From positions 1 through 45,076 of the forward strand of contig JAHHIB010000071.1 of the NCBI GenBank assembly GCA_019359075.1: 45,076 nt of DNA, read 5' to 3'. This DNA comes from Kalymmatonema hyalinum WJT4-NPBG1 (GTDB lineage Bacteria > Cyanobacteriota > Cyanobacteriia > Cyanobacteriales > Nostocaceae). How positions within the stretch are numbered: position 1 is the stretch's first letter; the number at the start of each line of letters is the position of its first letter. The position numbers and the translations under genes are program-made. Of the stretch, positions 35,273 through 43,882 are shown piece after piece. Under the pieces are notes generated by a model. The model saw nothing but the letters and a program-made list of their open reading frames with translations. It had not been told where the DNA came from and made no database searches.

Positions 35273-36046
35273 ATGACTCATTCTTTCAGTAGTCAGGAAA
35301 AACCCTTGCGTCTGATTACAATTCCTATCAGTCATTACTGCGAAAAAGCACGATGGGCGCTGACAAAGCTGAAACTTCCTTACATTGAAGAACCTCATAT
35401 GCCACCGTTTCATCGATTTGCAACTGGTCAAGTTGGTGGAAAATCAGCTCCTGTTCTGATAACTGAAGTAAGTGCTTTCACTGATTCAAGTGATATCTTA
35501 CGATACCTAGACGAAATAGCTCCTGATAACGCCAAGTTATACCCCACTAACCCTGAGTTACGCCAACAAGTAGAAGAACTAGAAGATTTATTTGACAAGC
35601 AGCTTGGACCTGCGTCACGCCGTTGGGGTTACTTTTATGTGATCGATGACTACAAGTTTATCCAACGTAGCTGGTGTCAGGGCGTTCCTTTTATTGAGGG
35701 GGCATTATTTCCAGTAGTTTTTCCCTGGATGCGCTCAGTGGTTCGGCGAGGCTTCAACATAACCCCAGAGTCTGCTGCACAAGCATATGAACAAATCAAG
35801 AGCATTTTTGAGCAAGTGAGTAAATTATTATCTGATGGACGCACCCACCTGATTGGAGATAGCTGTTCTGCTGCTGACATTACTTTTGCAGCACTTGCTG
35901 CTCCTGCTGTGTTACCGTCAGAACACCCCATGAGCGGTGGTAACTTGCAGGAGTTGCCATCCAAAATGGCATCTGAGATTAATGAATTCCGTGAAACCCC
36001 TGCTGGAGCTTATGTGCTGCGTTTGTATGGCGATAGAAACAATTGA
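35273..36046 (+). CDS. Glutathione S-transferase family protein (1)
   Basis: 257 aa. The thioredoxin-like N-terminal domain reads LITIPISHYCEKARWALTKL with SAPVLITE and DSSDILRYLDE (glutathione site with cis-Pro). The C-terminal helical domain has LIGDSCSAADITFAALAAP. The CxxxR (CEKAR) start suggests a Cys-type or omega-like GST. The next gene starts 17 nt downstream. Confidence 0.88.
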   Translation: MTHSFSSQEKPLRLITIPISHYCEKARWALTKLKLPYIEEPHMPPFHRFATGQVGGKSAPVLITEVSAFTDSSDILRYLDEIAPDNAKLYPTNPELRQQVEELEDLFDKQLGPASRRWGYFYVIDDYKFIQRSWCQGVPFIEGALFPVVFPWMRSVVRRGFNITPESAAQAYEQIKSIFEQVSKLLSDGRTHLIGDSCSAADITFAALAAPAVLPSEHPMSGGNLQELPSKMASEINEFRETPAGAYVLRLYGDRNN

Positions 36047-36063
36047 AGAAAGAGAATTAAAAA

Positions 36064-36486
36064 ATGAATCCATTAGCTATTCAATTAACTCTTCATGGAG
36101 CCATAGTTGTGCTTGTCGGGTTATTAACAGGAATACCTTATGGCGTAGCCATCAATAGAAAAGAGGATGAAAATACCGTTCGTGCATGGCGTGTGGCGCA
36201 TTCTGGTTTGGCAATGGGTGGAACCACAATGATTGCAATCTCTGCTGTTCTATCTAATTTGAAATTAGACCCTATATTTGGCTTAACTTTGGTCTGGTCA
36301 TTTGTGGTTTCGGGATATGGATTTTGTATCGCTTTGCCTTATGGTGCTTGGGTAGGTCATCGTGGTCTTTCTATTGAGGGACCAAGCCAAAATAAGGTTG
36401 TCTATGCAGGCAATATGGTAGGTGCAATTGGCTCATTAATTGGAACCTTGGTACTCATCTTTGGCTGTTTCAAAACTCTTGTATAG
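36064..36486 (+). CDS. Four-helix membrane protein, styrene-oxide-isomerase-like
   Basis: 140 aa with four hydrophobic segments (about 6-28, 48-66, 75-98, 113-136). The segment RAWRVAHSGLAMGG (40-53, His46) closely resembles the WARAHSG motif of styrene oxide isomerase, whose His binds heme b. The family isomerises epoxides to aldehydes. Its place between two glutathione transferases fits epoxide handling. The assignment rests on one motif, size and topology; another small membrane protein is possible. Confidence 0.6.
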   Translation: MNPLAIQLTLHGAIVVLVGLLTGIPYGVAINRKEDENTVRAWRVAHSGLAMGGTTMIAISAVLSNLKLDPIFGLTLVWSFVVSGYGFCIALPYGAWVGHRGLSIEGPSQNKVVYAGNMVGAIGSLIGTLVLIFGCFKTLV

Positions 36487-36511
36487 GAAGAAACAGGAAT
36501 TTTTTTGTTTA

Positions 36512-36530
36512 TTGACAGACCATTCGGTCT
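36512..36530 (+). promoter_or_regulatory. Promoter and operator 3, before the second GST
   Basis: TTGACA (36512-36517), a good -35 box, overlaps the operator AGACCATTCGGTCT (36517-36530). Repressor binding would block this promoter. The site lies just after the stop of the membrane-protein gene, so the second GST has its own controlled promoter. Confidence 0.8.
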
Positions 36531-36558
36531 TTTTTCTCAACGACAAGGAGGACTCTTA

Positions 36559-37203
36559 ATGCTCAAGTTTTACTACGCACCTCTGTTGCCCGTTGCTCGT
36601 CGTGTGCGGCTCGCCTTGCTAGAAAAGGGCATTGCATTTGAACCAGTCTTACTCAGCTTGGATGGTGACCAATTGCAGCCAGAGTTTTTGGAAATCAATC
36701 CCTTTCATCACGTTCCAGTTGTGGTAGATGACGGTTTTCGGATAGTAGAGTCCCTGGCAATTCTAGACTATTTAGAAGCAAAGTACCCCACACCTACGCT
36801 CCTTCCAACTCAACCTGAAGCTTTAGCAACAGTGCGAATGGTGGAAATGGTGACGGCTAATGAACTATTTCCTCAAACTATCCCACTTATTTATGAAAAC
36901 GAAGAATCTCCAACATTTGCTCAGGCAAAGCAACATATTGATAAAGTACTAGAGTTTTTTACACAAGTATTAGGAGACAGTCCTTACTTTGGTAGCGAAC
37001 AGCTAACTCTAGCAGATATTGTTGCGGGAACAGTTGTGCCTTCATTACCTAGGTTGGGTATAAATCTCAATGATTATCCCAAGCTACATGATTGGTGTGG
37101 ACGCTTGATGCAACGGGAAGCATGGCAGAAGACGGATGTAAGCGCAGAAGATTTTGAACAATTCAAGAGGAAGGTACGCGCTTTCTTTAGTGAACCTACG
37201 TAA
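36559..37203 (+). CDS. Glutathione S-transferase family protein (2)
   Basis: 214 aa from ATG 36559, chosen for AGGAGG 10 nt upstream; an upstream start at 36505 would include the operator. The N-terminus is MLKFYYAPLLPVARRVRLAL, with VPVVVDDG (cis-Pro) and ESLAILDYLEAKYP (glutathione gamma-Glu site). The C-terminal helix domain has LTLADIVAGTVVPSL. Likely conjugates or reduces electrophiles together with GST 1. Confidence 0.9.
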   Translation: MLKFYYAPLLPVARRVRLALLEKGIAFEPVLLSLDGDQLQPEFLEINPFHHVPVVVDDGFRIVESLAILDYLEAKYPTPTLLPTQPEALATVRMVEMVTANELFPQTIPLIYENEESPTFAQAKQHIDKVLEFFTQVLGDSPYFGSEQLTLADIVAGTVVPSLPRLGINLNDYPKLHDWCGRLMQREAWQKTDVSAEDFEQFKRKVRAFFSEPT

Positions 37204-37522
37204 GCGCGAGATGAGTCGGGGTAACGCAAACAGCTTACAGGCAATCAACCAATAAGCATGAATGGCACGCTTGTTAAGGTCGAACCTGCCATCAGCAAAA
37301 CCTACCAGAACTTTAGCTGTATCGACCATAAGCAGATGATGGTAGAAACTGAGATCAGAACGAATGGAGTGAGGTTTAACAAGCGTGCCATTCGTTTATA
37401 AGCATTGTGAGCGCTTGCTCAACAAAATTCCTGCTGCTAACTCTGGTAGTTACTCACAGCCAGAGCAAAACGGGACAGACATAACACTCCTCCCTTTAAA
37501 TTTGTAATGTCTAGAAAAAGCT
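37204..37522. repeat. Spacer with a 17-bp inverted repeat pair
   Basis: AATGGCACGCTTGTTAA (37261-37277) and its reverse complement (37377-37393) enclose about 100 nt with no gene. The layout fits a MITE of about 133 bp. The minus-strand frame inside is not a supported gene. Confidence 0.6.
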
Positions 37523-38419
37523 ATGTTGAAAAGAAATGGTAAGTCATTAGCGCTCCAGAGCGCGATGGGCGTAGCCCCGCCTCCGGCGATCGCCTGTGCG
37601 TCAGGGAGTTTCAAAGGTGCTTTTGCTCATGGCGTGTTAAGTGCTTTGGAAGCTGCTGGAGTTCGCGCTGATGCTTATGCTGCTGCGTCTTCCTCAGTTA
37701 TTCCCACAGCTTGGGCTGCCATTGGCAAAGCAACAGAATTGGGTGTGGATTACTGGTTAGCAGGCTTACAAGTCCTCAAACAACCAAATGTGGGAATGAG
37801 TCAAATAGTACTTGGGGGAATTGCACATTTCAGTCCAAATAAACAACTGTTTGAACCAGAAACACCAGAATATTTCGTTGCTACCAGTGCGGTGATCACT
37901 CCAGAAGCTGCTGGCGAAACTCAAGGAGAAAAAGCAAGACGCTTAGGGCGACGCTTGTTGGTATCAGCAGGGAAAAAAGACCGCAGTTGGGCGGATGAAC
38001 ACTTGCAATTAGCTGTATTTGGCACAAAACTAGGAGGTGAACTGCATCTTGATGCCAGTAACTTTGATGAAGTGGCGTACGCATCTTCTCGGATGCTTCA
38101 CGGTTGGGATATTCCTGCTTGGATAGGCACAAAGCCTTACATTGATGCTTCCTACACTTGTTTGTGTCCGGCGATGAAGATGATTGAGCAAGGATATCAG
38201 GAAGTAGTGGCGATCGCCAACGAACCAGGCACACTCTATCACGATATGTTCCAGTTAAAGGCAATTCCTGAGAGCTACAAAGGAGTTTCCATTCACATCA
38301 TTCAACCAGATGTAGACCCTAAAGAATTTGGAGTCAATTTTACAGATGCGACTGAAGAAGGGTTATTGGCACTGTATCGCCACGGAGAGGAAAAGGGCAG
38401 AGAATTTATCAATCGCTGA
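37523..38419 (+). CDS. Patatin-like phospholipase-fold protein
   Basis: 298 aa. The patatin oxyanion region is GSFKGAFAHGVLSALEAAGV (28-47). The expected G-x-S-x-G reads A55-S-S57-S-V, keeping a central Ser but losing both Gly. The Asp of the dyad may be in YIDASY (about 209-214). Loss of the elbow glycines makes activity uncertain. Residues 14-22 (AMGVAPPPA) are encoded by a small HIP1-type repeat inserted in frame; without it the start reads LQSAIACASG. The protein is otherwise intact. Confidence 0.78.
   Translation: MLKRNGKSLALQSAMGVAPPPAIACASGSFKGAFAHGVLSALEAAGVRADAYAAASSSVIPTAWAAIGKATELGVDYWLAGLQVLKQPNVGMSQIVLGGIAHFSPNKQLFEPETPEYFVATSAVITPEAAGETQGEKARRLGRRLLVSAGKKDRSWADEHLQLAVFGTKLGGELHLDASNFDEVAYASSRMLHGWDIPAWIGTKPYIDASYTCLCPAMKMIEQGYQEVVAIANEPGTLYHDMFQLKAIPESYKGVSIHIIQPDVDPKEFGVNFTDATEEGLLALYRHGEEKGREFINR
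37562..37592. repeat. HIP1-anchored small repeat inserted in frame
   Basis: GCGAT, 19 nt with hairpin GGGC / GCCC and CGCC, then GCGATCGC. Net insertion is 24 bp, including a 5-bp duplication, so the reading frame of the patatin-like gene is kept. Same orientation and layout as the copy at 16562-16593. Confidence 0.75.
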
Positions 38420-38780
38420 GGAAAGGATTTAGTGCCTTCTCAATACATTAACATTGCGACTTTTCAAAATAAAAAATCAGTCCATTGTCAGGCTGGACTG
38501 TAAAAGATATCGACAAACCACTTACCCATATTGGATAAACGTTAGCCAGGGAGCCGCCCGCCTGACTTAGGTTAACCATCTAGTCTTAGTGAAGTACCCA
38601 CCACCAAATCGGAATACCTCTAACTGGTGGGGGCTTCGAGTTTCATCCATCGATGCCACGGCGCGGAATCTCCCAAGAGATCGCCAACCAAATCCCGTGA
38701 TGGTCTTACGGGCGCGTCCGGAGGTTTGGGACTCGCCCCAGAAATTAGATTTCACAGCCAACGGCATAAGGGTTTCAGAC
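38420..38780. other. Spacer with possible mobile-element remnant
   Basis: 361 nt. On the minus strand 38567-38860 reads with few stops and includes VKSNFWGESQTSG; it may be the tail of a transposon protein, but I cannot assign it. It fuses into the last codons of the pentapeptide gene. Confidence 0.35.
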
Positions 38781-39152
38781 TCATTTTCGGACAGGTCTAA
38801 AGGCTTCGAGGTGATTAGATACAGAACTGGGGTTCTTTCCATCAGGCATGATTGCCCCATGCAGGTAAGCCTGATTTAGATTCACATCACTTAGATCGAC
38901 TTCAGTCAAATTTGCCTCAGTGAGGTTGGCTTGAGCCAAGTTTATTTTAGTTAATTTTGCCCCTTTCAAAATGGCACCAGTGAGATTTGCCCGACTCAAA
39001 TTTGCCTGAGTCAGGTTTGCACCACTCAAGTCGGCACCACTAAAGTCGGCACCACTCAAATTGGCACTCTTGAGATTAAACGCAATCAACTTCAGGTTCC
39101 TAAAGTCTCTTTGCCCAGCTGCATATCGGCTTAAAAGTTCATTGGCATCCAT
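38781..39152 (-). CDS. Pentapeptide-repeat protein with altered C-terminus
   Basis: 123 aa. A short N-terminal helix (MDANELLSRYAAGQRDFRNL) typical of the family precedes about 14 A(N/D)LxG units (about 27-99), capped by GAIMPDG. After that the usual 3-5 residues are replaced by NPSSVSNHLEAFRPVRK, encoded by the adjacent foreign-looking segment. The repeat domain itself is complete. No function is known for this subgroup. Confidence 0.85.
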   Translation of the reverse strand: MDANELLSRYAAGQRDFRNLKLIAFNLKSANLSGADFSGADLSGANLTQANLSRANLTGAILKGAKLTKINLAQANLTEANLTEVDLSDVNLNQAYLHGAIMPDGKNPSSVSNHLEAFRPVRK

Positions 39153-39353
39153 ATTGGCTGCCTCGCAACGAGTAGCGTTGTCGCTGTTTACCGATCTTAA
39201 TCATAATTCACAATCAACAGTTTTTACCAAATTACCCATAAGTATAAGCTGACTGCCCTAATATGCGCCTTTCTGCGTTCTCTGTGCCTGGAGCGGTTCG
39301 TTAGTATTATATAGATATGCACTCCCAGCCAATTGTCTAAGTTTGAGTAAAGT

Positions 39354-40670
39354 ATGGAAAAACAAACGATTCATGTTATCGGAGGTGGACTCGCTGGGAC
39401 AGAAGCAGCGTGGCAAATTGCTTCTGCTGGAGTGCCGGTTATTCTTTGGGAAATGCGCCCAAATCGCTACAGTGGTGCGCATCATACGGAAGATTTGGCG
39501 GAATTGGTGTGTAGTAATTCTTTTGGCGCAATGGCAAGCGATCGCGCTGCCGGTCTATTGCATGAAGAATTGCGTCAACTCGGTTCTGTTGTGATCTCAA
39601 AAGCTGATGAACACGCAGTTCCTGCTGGCGGGGCGCTAGCAGTAGATAGAGGACGATTTAGCCAGGACTTGACGGAAACTCTCTCTCGCCATCCCCTTAT
39701 TGAACTGCGGCGGGAAGAACTGCGTGTTATTCCGGAGGGAATTGTCGTTTTGGCAACTGGACCATTAACTAGTCCGGAATTGGCAGAAGATTTACGCCGC
39801 TTTACTGGGATGGAATACCTCAGCTTTTTCGATGCCGCAAGCCCTATTATCGTGGGAGAATCGATTAACCGCGACATCGCTTTCATGGCATCGCGCTACG
39901 ACAAAGGTGAAGCTGCTTATCTCAACTGCCCGATGAATAAAGAGCAGTACTTGCAGTTTTGGCAAGAACTACGTACAGCCGAACAGGTGGAATTGAAAGA
40001 TTTTGAACGGGAAACGGCGAAATTTTTTGAAGCCTGTTTGCCAATTGAAGAACAAGCACAGCGAGGGGAAGACACCATGCGCTACGGTCCCCTTAAGCCA
40101 GTGGGTTTATCGGATAGTCGGACTGGGGAACGTCCCTACGCCGTGATACAGTTGCGGCAAGAAGACAAAGCAGGTCAACTTTGGAATATGGTAGGATTCC
40201 AAACAAATCTGCGCTGGGGTGAGCAAAAGCGAGTCTTCCAGATGATTCCTGGTTTGGAAAATGCGGAATTTGTGCGGCTGGGGGTGATGCACCGCAACAC
40301 CTTCATCAACGCGCCTCAGCTTATGCTGCCTAGTTTGCAATTTAAGGAGCGTCCAACGCTGTTAGCTGCTGGACAGTTAATTGGGACTGAAGGCTATACC
40401 GCAGCCGCCGCAGGTGGTTGGTTGGCGGGAACGAATGCAGCAAGGCTAGCTTTGGGGAAAGAACCGTTGACGATTTCAAATACAACGATGATGGGGGCGC
40501 TGTTTGAGTTTATCAGTTCGGCTTCGCCCAAGCATTTCCAGCCAATGCCTCCTAACTTTGGGATTTTCCCAGAACTGGGTGAGAAAATCAAAAACAAACA
40601 GGAACGTTACGGACGTTATCGCGATCGCGCTTTAGCTGAGGTAAGGGAATTCGTAACTCGTAATTTCTAA
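39354..40670 (+). CDS. trmFO: FADH2-oxidising folate-dependent tRNA(U54) methyltransferase
   Basis: 438 aa. It makes ribothymidine at position 54 of tRNA using methylenetetrahydrofolate and FAD. FAD-binding [14 protein letters not shown] (8-21) is followed by the family signature [12 protein letters not shown] with its Cys, [28 protein letters not shown] and a C-terminal [20 protein letters not shown]. Full length with no disruptions. It has no operon partner. Confidence 0.96.
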   Translation: MEKQTIHVIGGGLAGTEAAWQIASAGVPVILWEMRPNRYSGAHHTEDLAELVCSNSFGAMASDRAAGLLHEELRQLGSVVISKADEHAVPAGGALAVDRGRFSQDLTETLSRHPLIELRREELRVIPEGIVVLATGPLTSPELAEDLRRFTGMEYLSFFDAASPIIVGESINRDIAFMASRYDKGEAAYLNCPMNKEQYLQFWQELRTAEQVELKDFERETAKFFEACLPIEEQAQRGEDTMRYGPLKPVGLSDSRTGERPYAVIQLRQEDKAGQLWNMVGFQTNLRWGEQKRVFQMIPGLENAEFVRLGVMHRNTFINAPQLMLPSLQFKERPTLLAAGQLIGTEGYTAAAAGGWLAGTNAARLALGKEPLTISNTTMMGALFEFISSASPKHFQPMPPNFGIFPELGEKIKNKQERYGRYRDRALAEVREFVTRNF

Positions 40671-40784
40671 CTCGTAATAGAGGGGGAATAATTACGAATT
40701 ACGTATGCGCAAGCGTGCCGCTAGGCATACGCGTAGCGTGTCCGTTAGCCCTTGGCGTGCCGCAGGCATAGGACATATTACGAA
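40671..40784. repeat. Palindromic repeats after trmFO
   Basis: Several AATTACGAATTACG units and a GC-rich module (GCGCAAGCGTGCCG, ACGCGTAGCGTG, GGCGTGCCGCAGGC) of the small dispersed repeat type. No gene. Confidence 0.55.
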
Positions 40785-41105
40785 TTATTTTGATGGCTTG
40801 CGTTGGTCTTGAATTGTCTCCTCTTTAGTCGTTGCGATTCCATGTACGCCGATCGCGGCGATCGTTGCACCTATGAAGCCCCAAGTCCCGTTAGCAAATG
40901 CATTCATGCGATGACTGAGACTACGATGATAGGCAAGATCCAGTTGTCTATTATTAACTCTTCCATTCCTGGTTAACTTGTCCACATACCTTTCGGTTCT
41001 TCCTAGCGCTTCGTAGTCAGTGTTGAACGAGTAAAGTGATGACCCCGCCACCAACAAACCAGGAATAACCAAGGCAATAAAGAGAATCACTCTGCCTATG
41101 CTCAT
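40785..41105 (-). CDS. Small membrane protein, function unknown
   Basis: 106 aa with an N-terminal hydrophobic helix (about 4-26), a charged central loop (YEALGRTERYVDKLTRNGR) and a second hydrophobic segment (about 73-90). Not recognised; similar small proteins occur in cyanobacteria. Convergent with trmFO. Confidence 0.6.
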   Translation of the reverse strand: MSIGRVILFIALVIPGLLVAGSSLYSFNTDYEALGRTERYVDKLTRNGRVNNRQLDLAYHRSLSHRMNAFANGTWGFIGATIAAIGVHGIATTKEETIQDQRKPSK

Positions 41106-41251
41106 ACAACCTCGTTAGGCAACATATTTGAGTTAATGCTGACATAGCGGGAATTTGCTGAGAGTATCTGGCGAACAAATTAGAAAAATCGTGCCTATGA
41201 GAGGTTCAGACATATTTTGGGAATAATACTCATGATGTTTGGAGCTATACC

Positions 41252-41717
41252 TTAGGGACTTCCAAATAAAAAAGTATCCAAAAATCTCTTGTGGAACGGG
41301 CGAGACGCCCGTTCAGATCGAGGGCGGGCAGGAGGGATGCCATTGGTGTCAACTTAAGCTAAAACCCTTTTATAGCGCAACTCAATTGAATGAAGTACAG
41401 ATTTATCTGTGTCCATCTGTGTCCATCTGTGGTTCATTATTTCTTTGTGTACCTTACAAGGGTTGCAAAGCGCTATAAAATCTCGTTTCCAGGTTCCACC
41501 TGGAAATGCCCTTGAAGCGGCTAGTAACGCTCTTAAGCAAGGCAGAGCCTGCCAAGGCTGCATTCCCAGCCTCAGGCTGGGAACGAGGCAATCTCTTAAA
41601 GCTTGTTCTATACTGCTTTTCACCTTAAGTTGACACCAATGGCTAGAAGCCCATCCCACAATCCAAGGTTGTATTGCACTCAATTAAGAACCGTTATATA
41701 AGCATCGCAAGCGAAGC
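41252..41717. mobile_element. Nested cluster of MITE-like elements
   Basis: 41252 begins the TTAGGGACTTCC end seen at 4296; its right end is not found. Inside or next to it an element with perfect 19-bp inverted repeats (CCATTGGTGTCAACTTAAG at 41340-41358, complement at 41624-41642) spans 303 bp. That element contains a full copy of the TATAGCGC MITE (41371-41477) and a third palindromic element with CTCGTTTCCAG / CTGGGAACGAG ends (41482-41587). One end of a further TATAGCGC-type copy is at 41669-41700. No gene is present. Confidence 0.75.
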
Positions 41718-42401
41718 CTACGGTCCTTGAACAGGAATATCAGCAACCCTAATCTTGGGCAAAGTGCTGTAACTTTGGTCGCTACCAGACATATTATTCG
41801 TCGCTAAAGAAAATGAGGTGGCTGATGGAGACATTCTTCCCAAAAAAACAAATTCCCCCTTGAGAGTCGTTCCAGGTTGAATTTCAATTTGAGAGTTGTC
41901 TGGTGGTGCTACCAAGTTGTACTGATTACCCAGGTTATCTATCAGTACCATGTCCTTACTATTGTTCAACTTAATCGGGTCTTTATGACCATTGGTCACC
42001 GCAAGGTTGATCTTAGTAGTATCCTCAGCAAAGGATATACCAGTTAAACGTGCCACAGTGCCATTGGCGTGATTAACTTGGAGGTTGAGAGTTTGAGGTG
42101 GTGGTAGTAATGGTGAGGTATCTGTAGAGGTCGTTTGGGTATCGGTCGTTTGGGTATCGATAGTTTCGAGTGGTGATGCAGTAGGTGTCGCTGCTGTGTT
42201 AGCTGGAGGTGAATTTGTGGCAGCATTAGGATTGATTTGTCGCAATAGAAGCTGTTGCAATCGTGGGGTTTTGATCAATAGCCAAATACCAGCACCCAGT
42301 ACTAGTAGTAAAGTAAACAGAATTCCTAGCAGAAAGCCACGAAAGCCATTATTGCCACGACGGTTGGTTTTAGGTTCTTGTTGAAAGCGGTTTTCCGTCA
42401 T
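41718..42401 (-). CDS. Membrane-anchored cyanobacterial protein, function unknown
   Basis: 227 aa from ATG 42401; an upstream start at 42449 would add a segment unlike an N-terminus. A basic N-terminus is followed by one transmembrane helix (GFLLGILFTLLLVLGAGIWL), a Thr/Pro-rich linker with tandem TDTQTT, and a C-terminal beta-rich domain (about 110-227, with NLQVNHANGTVARLTGIS and FVFLGRM). Topology should be type II, with the beta domain outside the cytoplasm. Not recognised beyond this. Confidence 0.75.
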   Translation of the reverse strand: MTENRFQQEPKTNRRGNNGFRGFLLGILFTLLLVLGAGIWLLIKTPRLQQLLLRQINPNAATNSPPANTAATPTASPLETIDTQTTDTQTTSTDTSPLLPPPQTLNLQVNHANGTVARLTGISFAEDTTKINLAVTNGHKDPIKLNNSKDMVLIDNLGNQYNLVAPPDNSQIEIQPGTTLKGEFVFLGRMSPSATSFSLATNNMSGSDQSYSTLPKIRVADIPVQGP

Positions 42402-42554
42402 TTGAATTAAAATTGCTACTTTACACAACAAAGAATATCTGTTTTGCACCCACCTTTGGATCTATCTTATTAATGATTAGAAAATTTTATGCATAAATAA
42501 TTCTATCAAATATCTATTTATCTATAAGATCTGTAACAGTACAAGATAGCCAGT

Positions 42555-42690
42555 TGCGCCCAAGCACCAAATTAACTAGATTTGGGATGAGGTTTCTGTT
42601 TATCCTCAAGCTGAAGCAGTTAGCAATTTTACGGTTTTCAATATTAAGGGCAATAAATATCGCTTAATCGTTAGTATCAATTTTATCTAA
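42555..42690 (+). pseudogene. Fragment of a HigB-type toxin
   Basis: After an in-frame TAG the frame reads WDEVSVYPQAEAVSNFTVFN and IKGNKYRLIVSINF, matching the core of RelE/HigB-type toxins (VFNIKGNKYRL is conserved). N-terminal and C-terminal parts are absent, and there is no antitoxin next to it. Confidence 0.65.
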
Positions 42691-42731
42691 CCAACCGCAA
42701 ATGGTAGTCACTCAGGCAAATCAAAGCTATG

Positions 42732-42737
42732 CTATAA
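42732..42737 (+). promoter_or_regulatory. Possible -10 box of tRNA-Arg
   Basis: TATAAT, 38 nt before the tRNA 5' end. No convincing -35 box is seen. Confidence 0.4.
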
Positions 42738-42775
42738 TGGATCAAGATAGCGGACTTAGATGTTTGCTTTTTTAA

Positions 42776-42848
42776 GGGCGCGTGGCTCAGTGGATAGAGC
42801 AACAGGTTCCGGTCCTGTGGGTCGGGGGTTCAAATCCCTCCGCGCTCG
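42776..42848 (+). tRNA. tRNA-Arg (anticodon CCG)
   Basis: 73 nt without CCA. Acceptor GGGCGCG pairs with CGCGCTC (one G-U), D arm GCTC / GAGC, anticodon stem ACAGG / CCTGT with loop TTCCGGT giving anticodon CCG (reads CGG), and T arm around GGTTCAAAT. Discriminator G. All arms are well formed. Confidence 0.93.
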
Positions 42849-43882
42849 TTTTGTGTCGATTGCCAAATTATTTGACCGCCTTGACACATTGATGTAAATG
42901 TAATTGACTGTCGCGATCGCCTGAAGGGTACTGCGCTGAGTCCTGTTCGCGTAGCGTGCCCGCAGGGCATACGGACACGCTACGCGTTGGTGGAGCCTGT
43001 ACTCGTATAGAACCGCCGTGGTTGACCAATAAAACGTGGGTCATTTTTGAGCGCTTCACACATTTGTTTAATTTGAAAAATCGGTACAAGCAACTCAAGG
43101 ACAATAGTCTGCAATTCCTGTAAAGTTGACACCAAAAACATATGTATGAAGGCTTTCAGAATTTTCCAGAGAAGCTAAAGCTTCTTTTTCTCTAGTCTCC
43201 GTGTAATTTCTGAGGTCTATATTACATTTATGAATTAAATCTGATATGGATTTTAGTAATTAAATATACTACTGATTCGCTAAAACTTCAGATTAATTCA
43301 GTTAATAGTAGGATTTTGCTTATGTATAGCAGTTTAAAATAAATAACCATTGTTTAAAATTTACTTTTACTCCTCTGTACAAACCAGCACAATTTACGTA
43401 AATATATTATACTGAGGAAAAATGGACAAGGTCGCATCTCAGTTCATAGGCAACGCTTATTTACTTATCAACGCTCAAGACGACATCTACCGTGCAGATG
43501 CTTGGTTAATCCTATAGGAACCACGAGACTGCTTTATTTCATCTCTAATATTTTTAAATGCATTTCTCTACAACGACGAATATGCATTGTTTTGTAGTGA
43601 AAAATTCCCTATTAACAAGTTAAGAATTACTGCTTTTCTGTACAAAATCAGGCTAGAGATTGACGGTTCATCAGCGATTTATTATTGCCCCGTTAACTGA
43701 TGGCATCGTAACTGTTTAGCAGACTTTTTGATTCCTCTAAGCGCAGCAGATTTATATCTGGCTAGTGCCAAGTTGTCATGCTTTCAATTTTTGAGAACTG
43801 CTACGAGGTTTAAGCTTCGGGGTCAAACTTATGCTGCGCGGTTGTTAAGAAAAACACACTTCTGGAATAGCATCTGTAATAT
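42849..43882. other. Long spacer with repeats and a coding fragment
   Basis: 42911-42990 is a GC-rich repeat with HIP1 and a perfect 11-bp inverted repeat (CGCGTAGCGTG at 42948-42958, complement at 42976-42986). On the minus strand about 42995-43125 reads LELLVPIFQIKQMCEALKND and PRFIGQPRRFY, which looks like a piece of a real protein I cannot identify. AAGTTGACACCAA at about 43124 resembles the end of the 303-bp element at 41340. The remaining ~750 nt is AT-rich with no gene I can support. Confidence 0.5.

Noticed and set aside
41239-41683. Open frames on both strands near 41.4 kb
   Set aside because: They fall entirely inside nested inverted-repeat elements.
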